Below are positions 42,480 to 50,898 of a stretch of DNA of 64,000 nucleotides, in pieces. Positions within the stretch are counted from its first letter, which is position 1, and every line of letters starts with the position of its first letter. Origin of the DNA: a virus; the IMG/VR virus record IMGVR_UViG_3300033233_000004, positions 1-64,000 of that record. One strand, written 5' to 3'. Made by a program: the position numbers and the translations under genes. The notes beneath the pieces are model-generated. The model was not told the origin of the DNA and did no database searches. It worked only from the letters and a program-made list of their open reading frames with translations.

Positions 42480-43246
42480 GAACGCTTCTTTCTTTTCGTA
42501 GCTGCTCGATAACTTTCCCCACGAACAACCAATTGATGTTCAAAACTGGCTACACGGTCAAGTACATCTGGTGTATGAATTCTCGCAGCTTGAATTTCAT
42601 CCATGCTCAAATTTGAGATAAGAACAATGGACTTTTTGCGTTCATACAACAAATTAAAAAGGTTACCAAATTCCAAACCTGAAAAACGGAATTTGTCCAT
42701 AACCTTATACTCTTTGTCAAACTCATCAATGATGAGTAAGTCACTCTTTTTAATACGTTCCAACAATAGACGAGCCTGTGGGTCTTCAATGGCAGTTAAT
42801 TGTAACGTTGATAATTCTGCCATGGTCATACGACAGCAACAGTACTTGTACTCAATCTGGTTCTCATTTGACTTACGTACCAAAATAGCTTGTTTCAATA
42901 AATAACTACTCAATGCTGTCTTTGCCAACCCGTGAGGCCCCCACAAGACCAGACTTTCTCCCTTGTTAATGAAGTTTTCAACATTAGCGACGATACCCAT
43001 AAACTGATCGTAGACTTCACTATTTGCTTTCATAAAAGCGTCGTCCATATTGGGTTCCCAATCCCAATACCGTGCAGTAATTCCTGCCTCTATCAATTGC
43101 TTACGTTCCTTGTAAGAAATGTAACAAAAACACCAGTTAAAAGTCTCACCATCGCGCAAATAACCTGTATGGTCACATATCTCACAAATATTCCTAAAAG
43201 AGTCAAGAAGAGCAGTGTCTTCATCTTTTGTTAAAGTCGTTATCAT
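42476..43246 (-). CDS. DnaC/IstB-like AAA ATPase, helicase loader
   Basis: 256 residues. An N-terminal zinc cluster (ICEICDHTGYLRDG, FNWCFC) is followed by an AAA core: LVLWGPHGLAKTALSSYL (Walker A), DLLIIDEFDKEY (Walker B), IVLISNLSM (sensor 1) and PDVLDRVASFE (arginine-finger region). The layout matches DnaC/DnaI loaders, and the gene lies just upstream of the DnaB-like helicase. Loads helicase onto single-stranded DNA. Confidence 0.9.
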   Translation of the reverse strand: MITTLTKDEDTALLDSFRNICEICDHTGYLRDGETFNWCFCYISYKERKQLIEAGITARYWDWEPNMDDAFMKANSEVYDQFMGIVANVENFINKGESLVLWGPHGLAKTALSSYLLKQAILVRKSNENQIEYKYCCCRMTMAELSTLQLTAIEDPQARLLLERIKKSDLLIIDEFDKEYKVMDKFRFSGLEFGNLFNLLYERKKSIVLISNLSMDEIQAARIHTPDVLDRVASFEHQLVVRGESYRAATKRKKRS

Positions 43247-43650
43247 TCATCCTCTGGAAATATGTCTCTATTGAAATCAAGAACATTACGCATCCGTAAC
43301 AAGTCCACCGAAACTGGTTTATTCACATTATGTAAATTCTTCTGATTCTTAATTCGTTGATAATAATACCAAACCTCATACTTGACTATTGCCATGAATC
43401 CCACGTTGCTGCGTACTCCAAGAAACTTTGGAGAAAATACCCAGTCAATAAAGTCTCGATACTCTTCATTGGTCATTTTCAACTTATTCATGAAGCGTTT
43501 AATATGCACACCATACATCAACCATGCAGTATCAGGAAACTCATACATGGGGTCTCGACGCAACGTTTTATATTTCTCCATATAATACGCTGTGAATTCT
43601 TTTGTTGTCCAATGAGCTACTTCACGTTTACCCTTAACTAAAACTGTCAT
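43243..43650 (-). CDS. Unknown protein in the helicase-loading cluster, 135 aa
   Basis: Not recognised. Basic and aromatic, mostly helical (WTTKEFTAYYMEKYKTLRR; MTNEEYRDFIDWVFSPKFLG; YEVWYYYQRIKNQKNLH). The arrangement resembles small phage replication-initiation or loader partners. Four-base overlap with the DnaC-like loader gene suggests joint function. Confidence 0.7.
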   Translation of the reverse strand: MTVLVKGKREVAHWTTKEFTAYYMEKYKTLRRDPMYEFPDTAWLMYGVHIKRFMNKLKMTNEEYRDFIDWVFSPKFLGVRSNVGFMAIVKYEVWYYYQRIKNQKNLHNVNKPVSVDLLRMRNVLDFNRDIFPEDE

Positions 43651-43666
43651 AGTATACTTTTCACTA

Positions 43667-43771
43667 TTATAATTTCTTTTCCAAGCTCTCTATTACAGCA
43701 GAAAGATTTCTAATACATCGTTTCAATACCGCATTAGTATTTTTTGGCTGAAGATTAACAACAACTTCAAG
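43667..43771 (-). other. Coding-like open stretch in frame after the UvsW-like stop
   Basis: After the TAA of 43772-45277 the same frame stays open for 34 codons to a second TAA at 43667. The encoded peptide ends AVLKRCIRNLSAVIESLEKK plus Leu, a convincing amphipathic helix. No ATG, GTG or TTG opens it in frame near its beginning; the first TTG is 18 codons in. Either a separate tiny gene with an unusual start, stop readthrough, or a decayed gene end. Confidence 0.4.
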
Positions 43772-45277
43772 TTATTGAAAGGAATTCCTTGCCTTTTCTA
43801 TTGTCCATTTACTAATGTCTCTGTCGATAATTTCAAAACATGGCTCCGACTCATACAATTGCCGTCGAAAACGGCAATGGCTCCCAATGTATCTCTCGCT
43901 CTGCATAAAATCAATGTAACCACCAAATGTCTTGGAAGGGTCGTCAGGATTAGGTGTAATGGAACGAAATCTCTGAAAAATATCAACGGGACTCATACCA
44001 CCAGCAGCATTAATAACGTAATGTAAACCCGGTATATCAACACCTTCGTCCCATAGCGTTGAAATAACACACTTAGTCACACCAGTATTCAAAGCTTCCT
44101 TGACCTCATTACGAATATCCAAAGACGCTTCTCCATATACCCTGATAGCATCAGGATACAAGGTATGAATAGCATTGCCATGTGTCTTCTTATCAACAAC
44201 AATAAGAACATTCTTATTCATACGATTCAACTTCATAGCAATACGAACAATGACAGTATTACGAAAAGTATTCTCAGTAATAGCATACTTGTAGATAGCC
44301 CCGTAGGATAAAGCTGATATAGTCATCTTTGGTAGCTTGAACATAAAAATCTTGGCTGGCAACAACCATCCAGCTTTAACCAATTCCGTGTAACTCACCT
44401 GAGAGAAGACACTACCAATAACAGATTCAATAATCATATCCTCTGGTCTACCATAATTCGGCGTAGCACTTAAACCAATTATGATTTCAGCATTCTTGAG
44501 CTTACTGAACACTGTAACAGCAATCGAACTCTGACTGTGATGAGCTTCGTCATAAATCATTGTTTTTGCAGACTCTATATACGTTCGAAGTTGAAACCTT
44601 TGCTCATTTGTAAGTACATTATCACTTCCAATCTTCTTATATGCTTGCCCTTTTCTCTCCTTAGCAGCAGCACGACGCATCTTGTATTGAATCTCATATG
44701 CCATCACCGCCGATTGTACGGTCATAATAGTAATGTCGCCAAGTTCAAATTTGTTGTCTCCAACGAAACCGAACGTGACATCAGGTATATCCTGTTTGAA
44801 ACTCCTAAGTGTTTGCGATGCAATATCAATACTATTACACATGAAGATAGCTGGAAATCTACGAGACTGGTCAAGAAAAGCTCCTGCAATCTTTGTCTTA
44901 CCACTTCGGGGCGGAGACTGCAATATACCACGCTTAAAATGAAACATGGCATCTACAGAACGAGTTTGATACGGACGCAACTTATAGTCCCCTTGTGGTT
45001 CATAGCGAGGTATCTCATCAAAACCTATTATACGATACGGAATTTGCTTTGACTCAAGAAACTCAATAACTTTGTAAATAAGTCCCGACTTAAAACTACG
45101 CGTCTTGGAACTATAGAATCTTTGGAAACCATCCCACTCTTTGAGAAGATACGCCGTCGAGAATAAGTGGTCACTCCTTTTAAACGATAAAAGGTCATCG
45201 AGTTCACTATCCAATTCAGAAGTGATCTCATGACCTTGTAAGTATGTACGAATAGAAGAATAGTTTAACGTTATCAT
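43772..45277 (-). CDS. SF2 DNA helicase (UvsW-like)
   Basis: 501 residues. Motifs: YQTRSVDAMFHFKRG (Q/0), LQSPPRSGKTKIAGAFL (I), MIYDEAHHSQ (II, DEAH), IGLSATPNYG (III), CVISTLWDEGVDIPG (V) and DIFQRFRSITPNP (VI). The N-terminal 90 residues are a substrate-binding region. UvsW-type helicases unwind branched recombination intermediates and R-loops and control origin use in T4-like phages. Confidence 0.92.
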   Translation of the reverse strand: MITLNYSSIRTYLQGHEITSELDSELDDLLSFKRSDHLFSTAYLLKEWDGFQRFYSSKTRSFKSGLIYKVIEFLESKQIPYRIIGFDEIPRYEPQGDYKLRPYQTRSVDAMFHFKRGILQSPPRSGKTKIAGAFLDQSRRFPAIFMCNSIDIASQTLRSFKQDIPDVTFGFVGDNKFELGDITIMTVQSAVMAYEIQYKMRRAAAKERKGQAYKKIGSDNVLTNEQRFQLRTYIESAKTMIYDEAHHSQSSIAVTVFSKLKNAEIIIGLSATPNYGRPEDMIIESVIGSVFSQVSYTELVKAGWLLPAKIFMFKLPKMTISALSYGAIYKYAITENTFRNTVIVRIAMKLNRMNKNVLIVVDKKTHGNAIHTLYPDAIRVYGEASLDIRNEVKEALNTGVTKCVISTLWDEGVDIPGLHYVINAAGGMSPVDIFQRFRSITPNPDDPSKTFGGYIDFMQSERYIGSHCRFRRQLYESEPCFEIIDRDISKWTIEKARNSFQ

Positions 45278-45732
45278 GACCGGGGTGGTAAAATAAACCA
45301 GCCTTTCTGCCGCAGGGTTTGAATAATAGCTTCTGCTGGAATAGCATCAATATTTACATGATCTTCAGTCTTACCAATAGTAAGATTTACATGTTGTTTG
45401 ATGGATGTTTCTATATCTGAATAGGTAAGAGTACCAGTAGGTGGAATAATATGCCAACCTCGCTGTTTCAAATCTTGTACAACTACATCAATAGGAAGAA
45501 AAACCTGTACTGCTTCTTCCAACTTATCAACAGATGGTGTAACCCATTGACGAATAGTAGCTTCAAAATCAGCAACGTCAGTTGCTATCATCTGTGATAC
45601 TGGAACAATAACAAACCCCGCCTCATGTATTTTATACAAAATCAGGTCTATAGATTCTGCAAGAGCTTTCTGGTCAACGTTTGGTCTATCGTCGAATGAA
45701 TCCAGCAATCGTTGACGGACAGTCTCACTCAT
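45274..45732 (-). CDS. Unknown protein with three internal repeats, 152 aa
   Basis: Not recognised. Three repeats of a helix followed by a hydrophobic strand and a proline pair: IHEAGFVIVPVS, LKQRGWHIIPPTG and LRQKGWFILPPRS, about 50 residues apart. The parts between are acidic helices. Such GW-PP repeats suggest a small peptide- or protein-binding module. Overlaps the UvsW-like gene start by four bases. Confidence 0.75.
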   Translation of the reverse strand: MSETVRQRLLDSFDDRPNVDQKALAESIDLILYKIHEAGFVIVPVSQMIATDVADFEATIRQWVTPSVDKLEEAVQVFLPIDVVVQDLKQRGWHIIPPTGTLTYSDIETSIKQHVNLTIGKTEDHVNIDAIPAEAIIQTLRQKGWFILPPRS

Positions 45733-45772
45733 ATATCAGAAGCTTTCCATTGAGTATAGGTATTAGTCTCAC

Positions 45773-46465
45773 TCATCTTTTCTTCCACTCAATTGTATGA
45801 TAAATGTCGGTTTTAAGAACACAGCCATTATAGCGGAGTTCAATATCACAAGATGTAATATATGTATTTCCCTCATAAATGTCAAGCAAATCTGAAAGAA
45901 TGGTATATACATTCTTTGAGTTCAACAGCTTTTGTCTTAATACCTGTTTCTCATCGGACGTAAGGGCTGCATCCATAGGAACAATTTGTTTCTCAATAGA
46001 AAAGATAATGTCTTCAAAATATGGTGATATGCCAGTATACCCTAAAACAAAGGTCAGATTAGCTTTTGTAGGAATTATTTCATTAGCTATCACGGGTAAC
46101 TCTACCCAAGAATAGTTCTTAACCTTTTTACGGTAAAAGTCACATTGATAACCAGCTTTGTAGGTAGATATGGTTTCTACAAAATCTGTTTGACTCATTC
46201 GTTCGAGGGGAAGGTCGAAAGAAACACCTACCTCAACAGAATTAACATTGAAGTCTTTATTTATGTTAAGAGCTATGTCTTCAAGTATTTTAGGAGTTAA
46301 AACAGCATTAGATAATGGTAGGAAATACTTAATGAAGAGTTCTGGTTCAACGAAACTCGAAGTTCCAATAGAGAAATTTGCCAACACCCTACGATCACCC
46401 TTGCCTTTTCGAGCAAATATAACAGGAATGAAAAGATTCTCAAGTCTTGATGCATAAATAGCCAT
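45773..46465 (-). CDS. Unknown protein, 230 aa
   Basis: Not recognised. An alpha/beta protein with N-terminal LFIPVIFARKGKGDRRVLAN, a middle strand pair (VEVGVSFDLPLERMSQ; NLTFVLGYTGISPYFEDI) and a helical part (TSDEKQVLRQKLLNSKNVY). No catalytic pattern stands out. It lies between the GNAT gene and the repeat protein with short gaps. Confidence 0.7.
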   Translation of the reverse strand: MAIYASRLENLFIPVIFARKGKGDRRVLANFSIGTSSFVEPELFIKYFLPLSNAVLTPKILEDIALNINKDFNVNSVEVGVSFDLPLERMSQTDFVETISTYKAGYQCDFYRKKVKNYSWVELPVIANEIIPTKANLTFVLGYTGISPYFEDIIFSIEKQIVPMDAALTSDEKQVLRQKLLNSKNVYTILSDLLDIYEGNTYITSCDIELRYNGCVLKTDIYHTIEWKKR

Positions 46466-46516
46466 GTATAATAACCATTCAGATTAATACCTACGAGATA
46501 ACGACATTATGAAATA

Positions 46517-46984
46517 TTACTCCAAAGATTTTTCCATTTTAACACGAACAATAGTCTGTCCATTAGACACATGATTTACATATTCTTTTACAAGAAACCC
46601 TTGTTTCTTATAAAAACCAACTGCTTGTTCTGTCGAAAATACAGTCAACATTTTTCTGTTACCAAATGCGTGATGAAACAGAGCATATTTCTCAAGATAA
46701 TCGTACAACAACTGACCAACTCCCATGCCTTGAGCTAACGGGTCAACAAACAGATATACAATATGATTACCATCAATACCAGCCATACCAAATACATGAT
46801 GAGTATTTTCATCTTCATATACTACAAGATGCCATTGAGTTATGGCATTTTTCATAGATTTAGGAGTAGCATGCGCCAGCAATTGATTTTGCTGTTGTGG
46901 ATTGTAATGAGAATCTTGACGAAAAGTTTCATGAATGAAACCCAAAACTACTGGAATATCCTGTTCAGTCATTATACGTATCAT
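46517..46984 (-). CDS. GNAT-family N-acetyltransferase
   Basis: 155 residues. GNAT motif A is evident: IVYLFVDPLAQGMGVGQLLY, with the acetyl-CoA pyrophosphate-binding Q-G-M-G-V-G loop, then a helix and VFSTEQAVGFYKKQGF (motif B). The N-terminus has the usual EQDIPVVLGFIHETF helix. The substrate is unknown; options include a host protein, an aminosugar from the upstream glycan genes, or a toxin-like target. Confidence 0.88.
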   Translation of the reverse strand: MIRIMTEQDIPVVLGFIHETFRQDSHYNPQQQNQLLAHATPKSMKNAITQWHLVVYEDENTHHVFGMAGIDGNHIVYLFVDPLAQGMGVGQLLYDYLEKYALFHHAFGNRKMLTVFSTEQAVGFYKKQGFLVKEYVNHVSNGQTIVRVKMEKSLE

Positions 46985-47006
46985 AACAAACCCCCTTAAA
47001 GAAAAG

Positions 47007-47246
47007 CTATTCTACATCAAATCGTTTAATACGTATAGAAGATTGAAAATATACAGAAACATAACTCATAAATTCACTGTGTCCCATATGATTACCAAAA
47101 TCAAGCTCAACAACAACATCGCCTGTATCTGGTTTATATTCCATCAGAACAAGAAAAGCCTCTTGAGTTGGAGCCTCAGTCTCAGGGACTCTTTTCGCAC
47201 GAATTTTTCCGAATTTATTACGAATGACACCATACCAGAACTGCAT
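47007..47246 (-). CDS. Unknown small protein, 79 aa
   Basis: ATG at 47246 (MQFWYGVIRNKFG) preferred, with AAGAGG upstream; the frame further up encodes an implausible hydrophobic stretch that overlaps the sigma-factor gene. Beta-rich, ending in VYFQSSIRIKRFDVE. Not recognised. The gap 47247-47334 is AT-rich leader with a TATATT box but no convincing -35. Confidence 0.6.
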   Translation of the reverse strand: MQFWYGVIRNKFGKIRAKRVPETEAPTQEAFLVLMEYKPDTGDVVVELDFGNHMGHSEFMSYVSVYFQSSIRIKRFDVE

Positions 47247-47334
47247 AGGCGTGAACCTCTTAAGAAAATAACATCGGTGTGAGAATATCGTTGTAAATAT
47301 AATGTACGTATTTTTAACAAAAAAGCAAACCACC

Positions 47335-48066
47335 TCAAAAATACTGTTGAAACTGGTCAGAATCAATGAGTTTTTTTAACTTGGCAAGTGCTCGGTCTCG
47401 TATTTGACGCACTCGAACAAATTTTATATGTAATTGTTGTCCAATTGCTTCCAGAGTTTTTGCATCACCGTCATTACTGAGACCGAAGTACAAACGAATA
47501 ATAGCGGCTTCCCTATTATCGAGATGCGTCAACAAAAAATCATTAATATCAGCCATACCAACACTCTCCATAGTATTATGTGAGAGGTTCAATTCCGTTG
47601 TTTGCGTAGTAAACATTGCTTCAATATCCTTATCAACACGAGAAGTTGTTTCCAACATCTCCTCTGTCATAAGATGAGTACGTTTACTTTCATAAACCTT
47701 GTTCTTAGCTAATGAAGCTCGAATGAAAAATCGAATCCAATGTACAACAAAAGAAAACAACTTGATGTCTGGATACTTCACAGCATCAAATCTGCAAATA
47801 CCTATCATCAAACCGAGATTACCTTCTTGAATAATATCCATGATAGACATTGTTGCTGGTAAAGAAAATTCCTTCAATACATACATAACAAAACGTAAAT
47901 TAGCGTTTATCAATTTATGAAAAGCTTCAATGTTTTTTGGAATAGTATCCTGCGGTGGATGGGTACCTAAACTGAGAATAAGGTCTCGTTCTTGATTCCT
48001 ATCAGTAATAGTATCATACTTCTTTTTTCCCAACTCTATTTTATACAAATCAAATTGCGTTTTCAT
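47335..48066 (-). CDS. Sigma-70-family RNA polymerase sigma factor
   Basis: ATG at 48066 (MKTQFDLYKIEL) preferred; the open frame extends to 48099 inside the previous gene. 243 residues. Region 2: LRFVMYVLKEFSLP, MDIIQEGNLGLMIGICRFD, FSFVVHWIRFFIRASL, which is the core-binding and -10-recognition helix set. Region 4: LDNREAAIIRLYFGLSNDG and LEAIGQQLHIKFVRVRQIRD, an HTH for the -35. It lacks region 1.1. Likely redirects host polymerase to middle or late phage promoters. Confidence 0.93.
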   Translation of the reverse strand: MKTQFDLYKIELGKKKYDTITDRNQERDLILSLGTHPPQDTIPKNIEAFHKLINANLRFVMYVLKEFSLPATMSIMDIIQEGNLGLMIGICRFDAVKYPDIKLFSFVVHWIRFFIRASLAKNKVYESKRTHLMTEEMLETTSRVDKDIEAMFTTQTTELNLSHNTMESVGMADINDFLLTHLDNREAAIIRLYFGLSNDGDAKTLEAIGQQLHIKFVRVRQIRDRALAKLKKLIDSDQFQQYF

Positions 48067-48752
48067 TATATAGGAAATCCTTCTTGTTGCCGCCTGCAAT
48101 AAACAGCGTGTCCAGAATCAAACGCTTCTCTTCGATTTGTTCTTACATACGTTTCATCCCACGCGCTTCCTTTAAATGAAGGGTGATCATGTATAATTCC
48201 CAATGGTTGTCCAGAATACTCATACAAAACACCCAATACTCGTGCTTGATTCAAAGCGTCAGTATCAGCAAACAAAGAGATATAATCGGGATGAACAATG
48301 TAACCTAAACGTTTATAGTAAGCCCCCGAAAGACATTGAATAATAGCGTTTGTTGCAGAATTCGGGATACCATCCTGTATATGTATAAAGTACTCATCTT
48401 TTTGAAGCATATTAATAAACGCAAACAATTTTGAATCCCATCCAGCAGATAATATGATATCATCCGCTATAGTCAAAAGTACATCCTCATCAACATATGA
48501 TTCCCCTGCACGATTAGTAGCATCCACAGCACCTCTATTGAAATTTTGAACAAATTTTACCGTCACATTCTCTGGTACTGACTTAAAAAGTTGTCGATAC
48601 GTATTTATACTATCGTCATCAATATCAAAAGACAAAACATACTTTACTCGAACTTTACTGGTCATATTATTCACAGTACGATGTAACGTAGCAATCCCTT
48701 CACTTGGTCTTTTACGAGTTGGATGAATAATGAGTATACTACCGACTTCCAT
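48066..48752 (-). CDS. GT-A fold glycosyltransferase-like protein
   Basis: ATG at 48752 (MEVGSILII) with TAGGAG upstream. 228 residues. A nucleotide-diphospho-sugar transferase pattern: ILIIHPTRKRPSEG at the start, YVLSFDIDDDS, GAVDATNRAGES and TIADDIILSAGWD with the acidic metal-binding pair. The C-terminal part has HDHPSFKGSAWDETYVRT. Adjacent to the dehydratase and sugar genes upstream, so it may use their product. Confidence 0.75.
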   Translation of the reverse strand: MEVGSILIIHPTRKRPSEGIATLHRTVNNMTSKVRVKYVLSFDIDDDSINTYRQLFKSVPENVTVKFVQNFNRGAVDATNRAGESYVDEDVLLTIADDIILSAGWDSKLFAFINMLQKDEYFIHIQDGIPNSATNAIIQCLSGAYYKRLGYIVHPDYISLFADTDALNQARVLGVLYEYSGQPLGIIHDHPSFKGSAWDETYVRTNRREAFDSGHAVYCRRQQEGFPI

Positions 48753-49722
48753 AAACACTCCTACAGTAGTCTAATAAAAACTCTACTGTTTCTTCAAATG
48801 AATACTGTGATCTCCAACCTGTATGTTCACGAAATTTTGTCGTGTCAGGAATCTGTAATGTAACATCAACAGGACGAGAAAGTGACGTATCAAACTTAGT
48901 AACAATTGGGCATTGTGCTTTTGAAATTAGAAGGTCTAAAAATTCACGCACTGTAATAACTTTTTCTCCACCAATATTGTACACTTCACCAACTTGACCG
49001 TACTGCATAGCAGCCCAATATGCAGACATAGCATCTCGAACATCAATTATCGTTCGCACTGAATCCAGATTACCATGTACAAGTTCTTCTTGTAGACCTT
49101 TTTCAATACGAACAATCTGTTTAGCGAATGATGTTGCAAATAAGTCCTCTCTCTTAGGATTCACATAGGTAAACATACGTGTACGGACAATAGGAATATC
49201 AAAAGCGCGATAATAAACATCTCCTAACGCATCCTGAGTCAATTTAGACACAGCGTAGGGGTTAGCTGGACGTAAAGCACATGTTTCTTTGATAGGTATG
49301 TCTTCTTTACCTACTACCCCGTATATCTCAGGCGAGCTACACAATTGAATTTTGGGTAGTTGTCGGTATGGATACATCTCACCCATCATGCGAACTGCTT
49401 CAAACAAATTTGCTGTGCTCATCACATTATTCTGTAGTACAGCCAGAGGAGTATCAAACGAAGCTCTAACATTAGCGTAAGCAGCAAGATGAAAGATATA
49501 ATCTGGTCTCACTTGGTTGAGAATACGCACAATTGACCCCAAGTCCATCAAATCACATTCAAGAACATTAACATCTTTTCTGATTTTATCCAAATTTCGA
49601 TTGTGTGTTGTACTATGCCAACGAGATGTACCATAAACAGCAAGGTCTTGTACATTATCGACTAAATACTCTGCCAAGTAACTTCCACCGCTTCCCGTAA
49701 TCCCAGTAATCAATGCCTTCAT
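48739..49722 (-). CDS. GDP-mannose 4,6-dehydratase-like SDR enzyme
   Basis: 327 residues of the extended SDR type. NAD(P) loop ITGITGSGGSYLAEYL, then FHLAAYANVRASFDTP, catalytic block CSSPEIYG and NPYAVSKLTQD with the Tyr-XXX-Lys pair, and RTRMFTYVNPKRE. These are closest in my reading to GDP-mannose 4,6-dehydratases, which produce GDP-4-keto-6-deoxymannose. That is the substrate of ColD, encoded next. dTDP-glucose dehydratase is the main alternative. Confidence 0.82.
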   Translation of the reverse strand: MKALITGITGSGGSYLAEYLVDNVQDLAVYGTSRWHSTTHNRNLDKIRKDVNVLECDLMDLGSIVRILNQVRPDYIFHLAAYANVRASFDTPLAVLQNNVMSTANLFEAVRMMGEMYPYRQLPKIQLCSSPEIYGVVGKEDIPIKETCALRPANPYAVSKLTQDALGDVYYRAFDIPIVRTRMFTYVNPKREDLFATSFAKQIVRIEKGLQEELVHGNLDSVRTIIDVRDAMSAYWAAMQYGQVGEVYNIGGEKVITVREFLDLLISKAQCPIVTKFDTSLSRPVDVTLQIPDTTKFREHTGWRSQYSFEETVEFLLDYCRSVYGSR

Positions 49723-50894
49723 CGCACACTCTTTACTATGTTACTAATACTGTCCACATCTTCCAAAGTCAATTCTGGATAATTTGGTAAAAATAAACCA
49801 CAATCATGAATACAATCAGCAACAGCACCATGAAATTCTCCGTACTGTGATTTCCAAAAAGGATGTAATCCAAGATTGCCAGCACTGAATAGTCTGGTCT
49901 CAACACCATTATCATCAAGTGCTTTCACTATCCTTTTTCTATGTTCAATATCGGATGCTAATACACCAAAAGATATACTTGCTGGTTTATCTCCCATACC
50001 CCACGTTTGAAAACGTAAACCATTTACTCCAAGTAAATTCTTGGCATAACGGATATGATTCATATATCGACGCTGTGCTACCCACTCTGCTTTCTTCATT
50101 TGTTCTGTACCAAGAAACGCTTGTAAATCTGTCGAACGTACATTGAAACCCGGTACAAAAAATGTAAATGGTTGATGAAAATCATCAATGTTATATGATG
50201 TCATCAAATTATCATATACGGAAGTTGAAAGGTCTTTTCCCCATCCATGACTACGTAACATCAATAACAAATGATACAATTCTTCGTCATTTGTATTTAT
50301 CATACCACCTTCAATTGTAGAGAGTTGATGTCCCATGTAGAAACTAAAAGAAGCCATATCTCCAACAGTACCTACTTTTCGTCCACCTGAATATTCAGCA
50401 CCAAGAGCCGCACATGCATCCTCCAATAAGACGAATCCATACTTTTCTTGTAGTTCAATAATTTTGAGTCGATGAGGTATTCCAAGAACTTGAACAAAAA
50501 TAACAATAGCGGGATTGTGCTCAATACAAACTTTCTCAAGAGCATCCAAATCAATTCCAAAAGTTGTTGGGTCAGCATCAATCATAATAGGTATCAACCC
50601 TAATTGCATAACAGGAGCTATTGTTGTTACCCAACCAACGGCAGGAACTACAACTTTCTTATTCTTCAACTTACCTGCTTGTAAGGCTGCATAAACCATC
50701 AACAAATTTGCAGACGAACCAGAATTAACGAACACAGAATACTTTGTTCCGATGTACTGTGCCCATAACGCTTCAAACTCAATAGTCAAAGCACCTTTGG
50801 TCAAACGAGGATACTCTTTAAGCCATTCAACAAGAGAGTCTATCTCGGTTGGTGTAATAGTTTGAAGTGCTAATGGATATCTAAACACGGCCAT
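49719..50894 (-). CDS. ColD-like PLP/PMP-dependent sugar 3-dehydratase
   Basis: 391 residues of the DegT/DnrJ aminotransferase fold: NSGSSANLLMVYAALQ (phosphate site), VLLEDACAALGAEYSG, and SFSFYMGHQLSTIEGGM. At the position of the PLP-anchoring Lys there is His189. That Lys-to-His change is the hallmark of sugar 3-dehydratases such as ColD (GDP-4-keto-6-deoxymannose) and RfbH, which remove the 3-hydroxyl instead of transaminating. With the neighbouring GMD-like gene this points to a GDP-linked 3,6-dideoxy sugar, a colitose-type route. Confidence 0.85.
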   Translation of the reverse strand: MAVFRYPLALQTITPTEIDSLVEWLKEYPRLTKGALTIEFEALWAQYIGTKYSVFVNSGSSANLLMVYAALQAGKLKNKKVVVPAVGWVTTIAPVMQLGLIPIMIDADPTTFGIDLDALEKVCIEHNPAIVIFVQVLGIPHRLKIIELQEKYGFVLLEDACAALGAEYSGGRKVGTVGDMASFSFYMGHQLSTIEGGMINTNDEELYHLLLMLRSHGWGKDLSTSVYDNLMTSYNIDDFHQPFTFFVPGFNVRSTDLQAFLGTEQMKKAEWVAQRRYMNHIRYAKNLLGVNGLRFQTWGMGDKPASISFGVLASDIEHRKRIVKALDDNGVETRLFSAGNLGLHPFWKSQYGEFHGAVADCIHDCGLFLPNYPELTLEDVDSISNIVKSVR

Positions 50895-50898
50895 AGTT

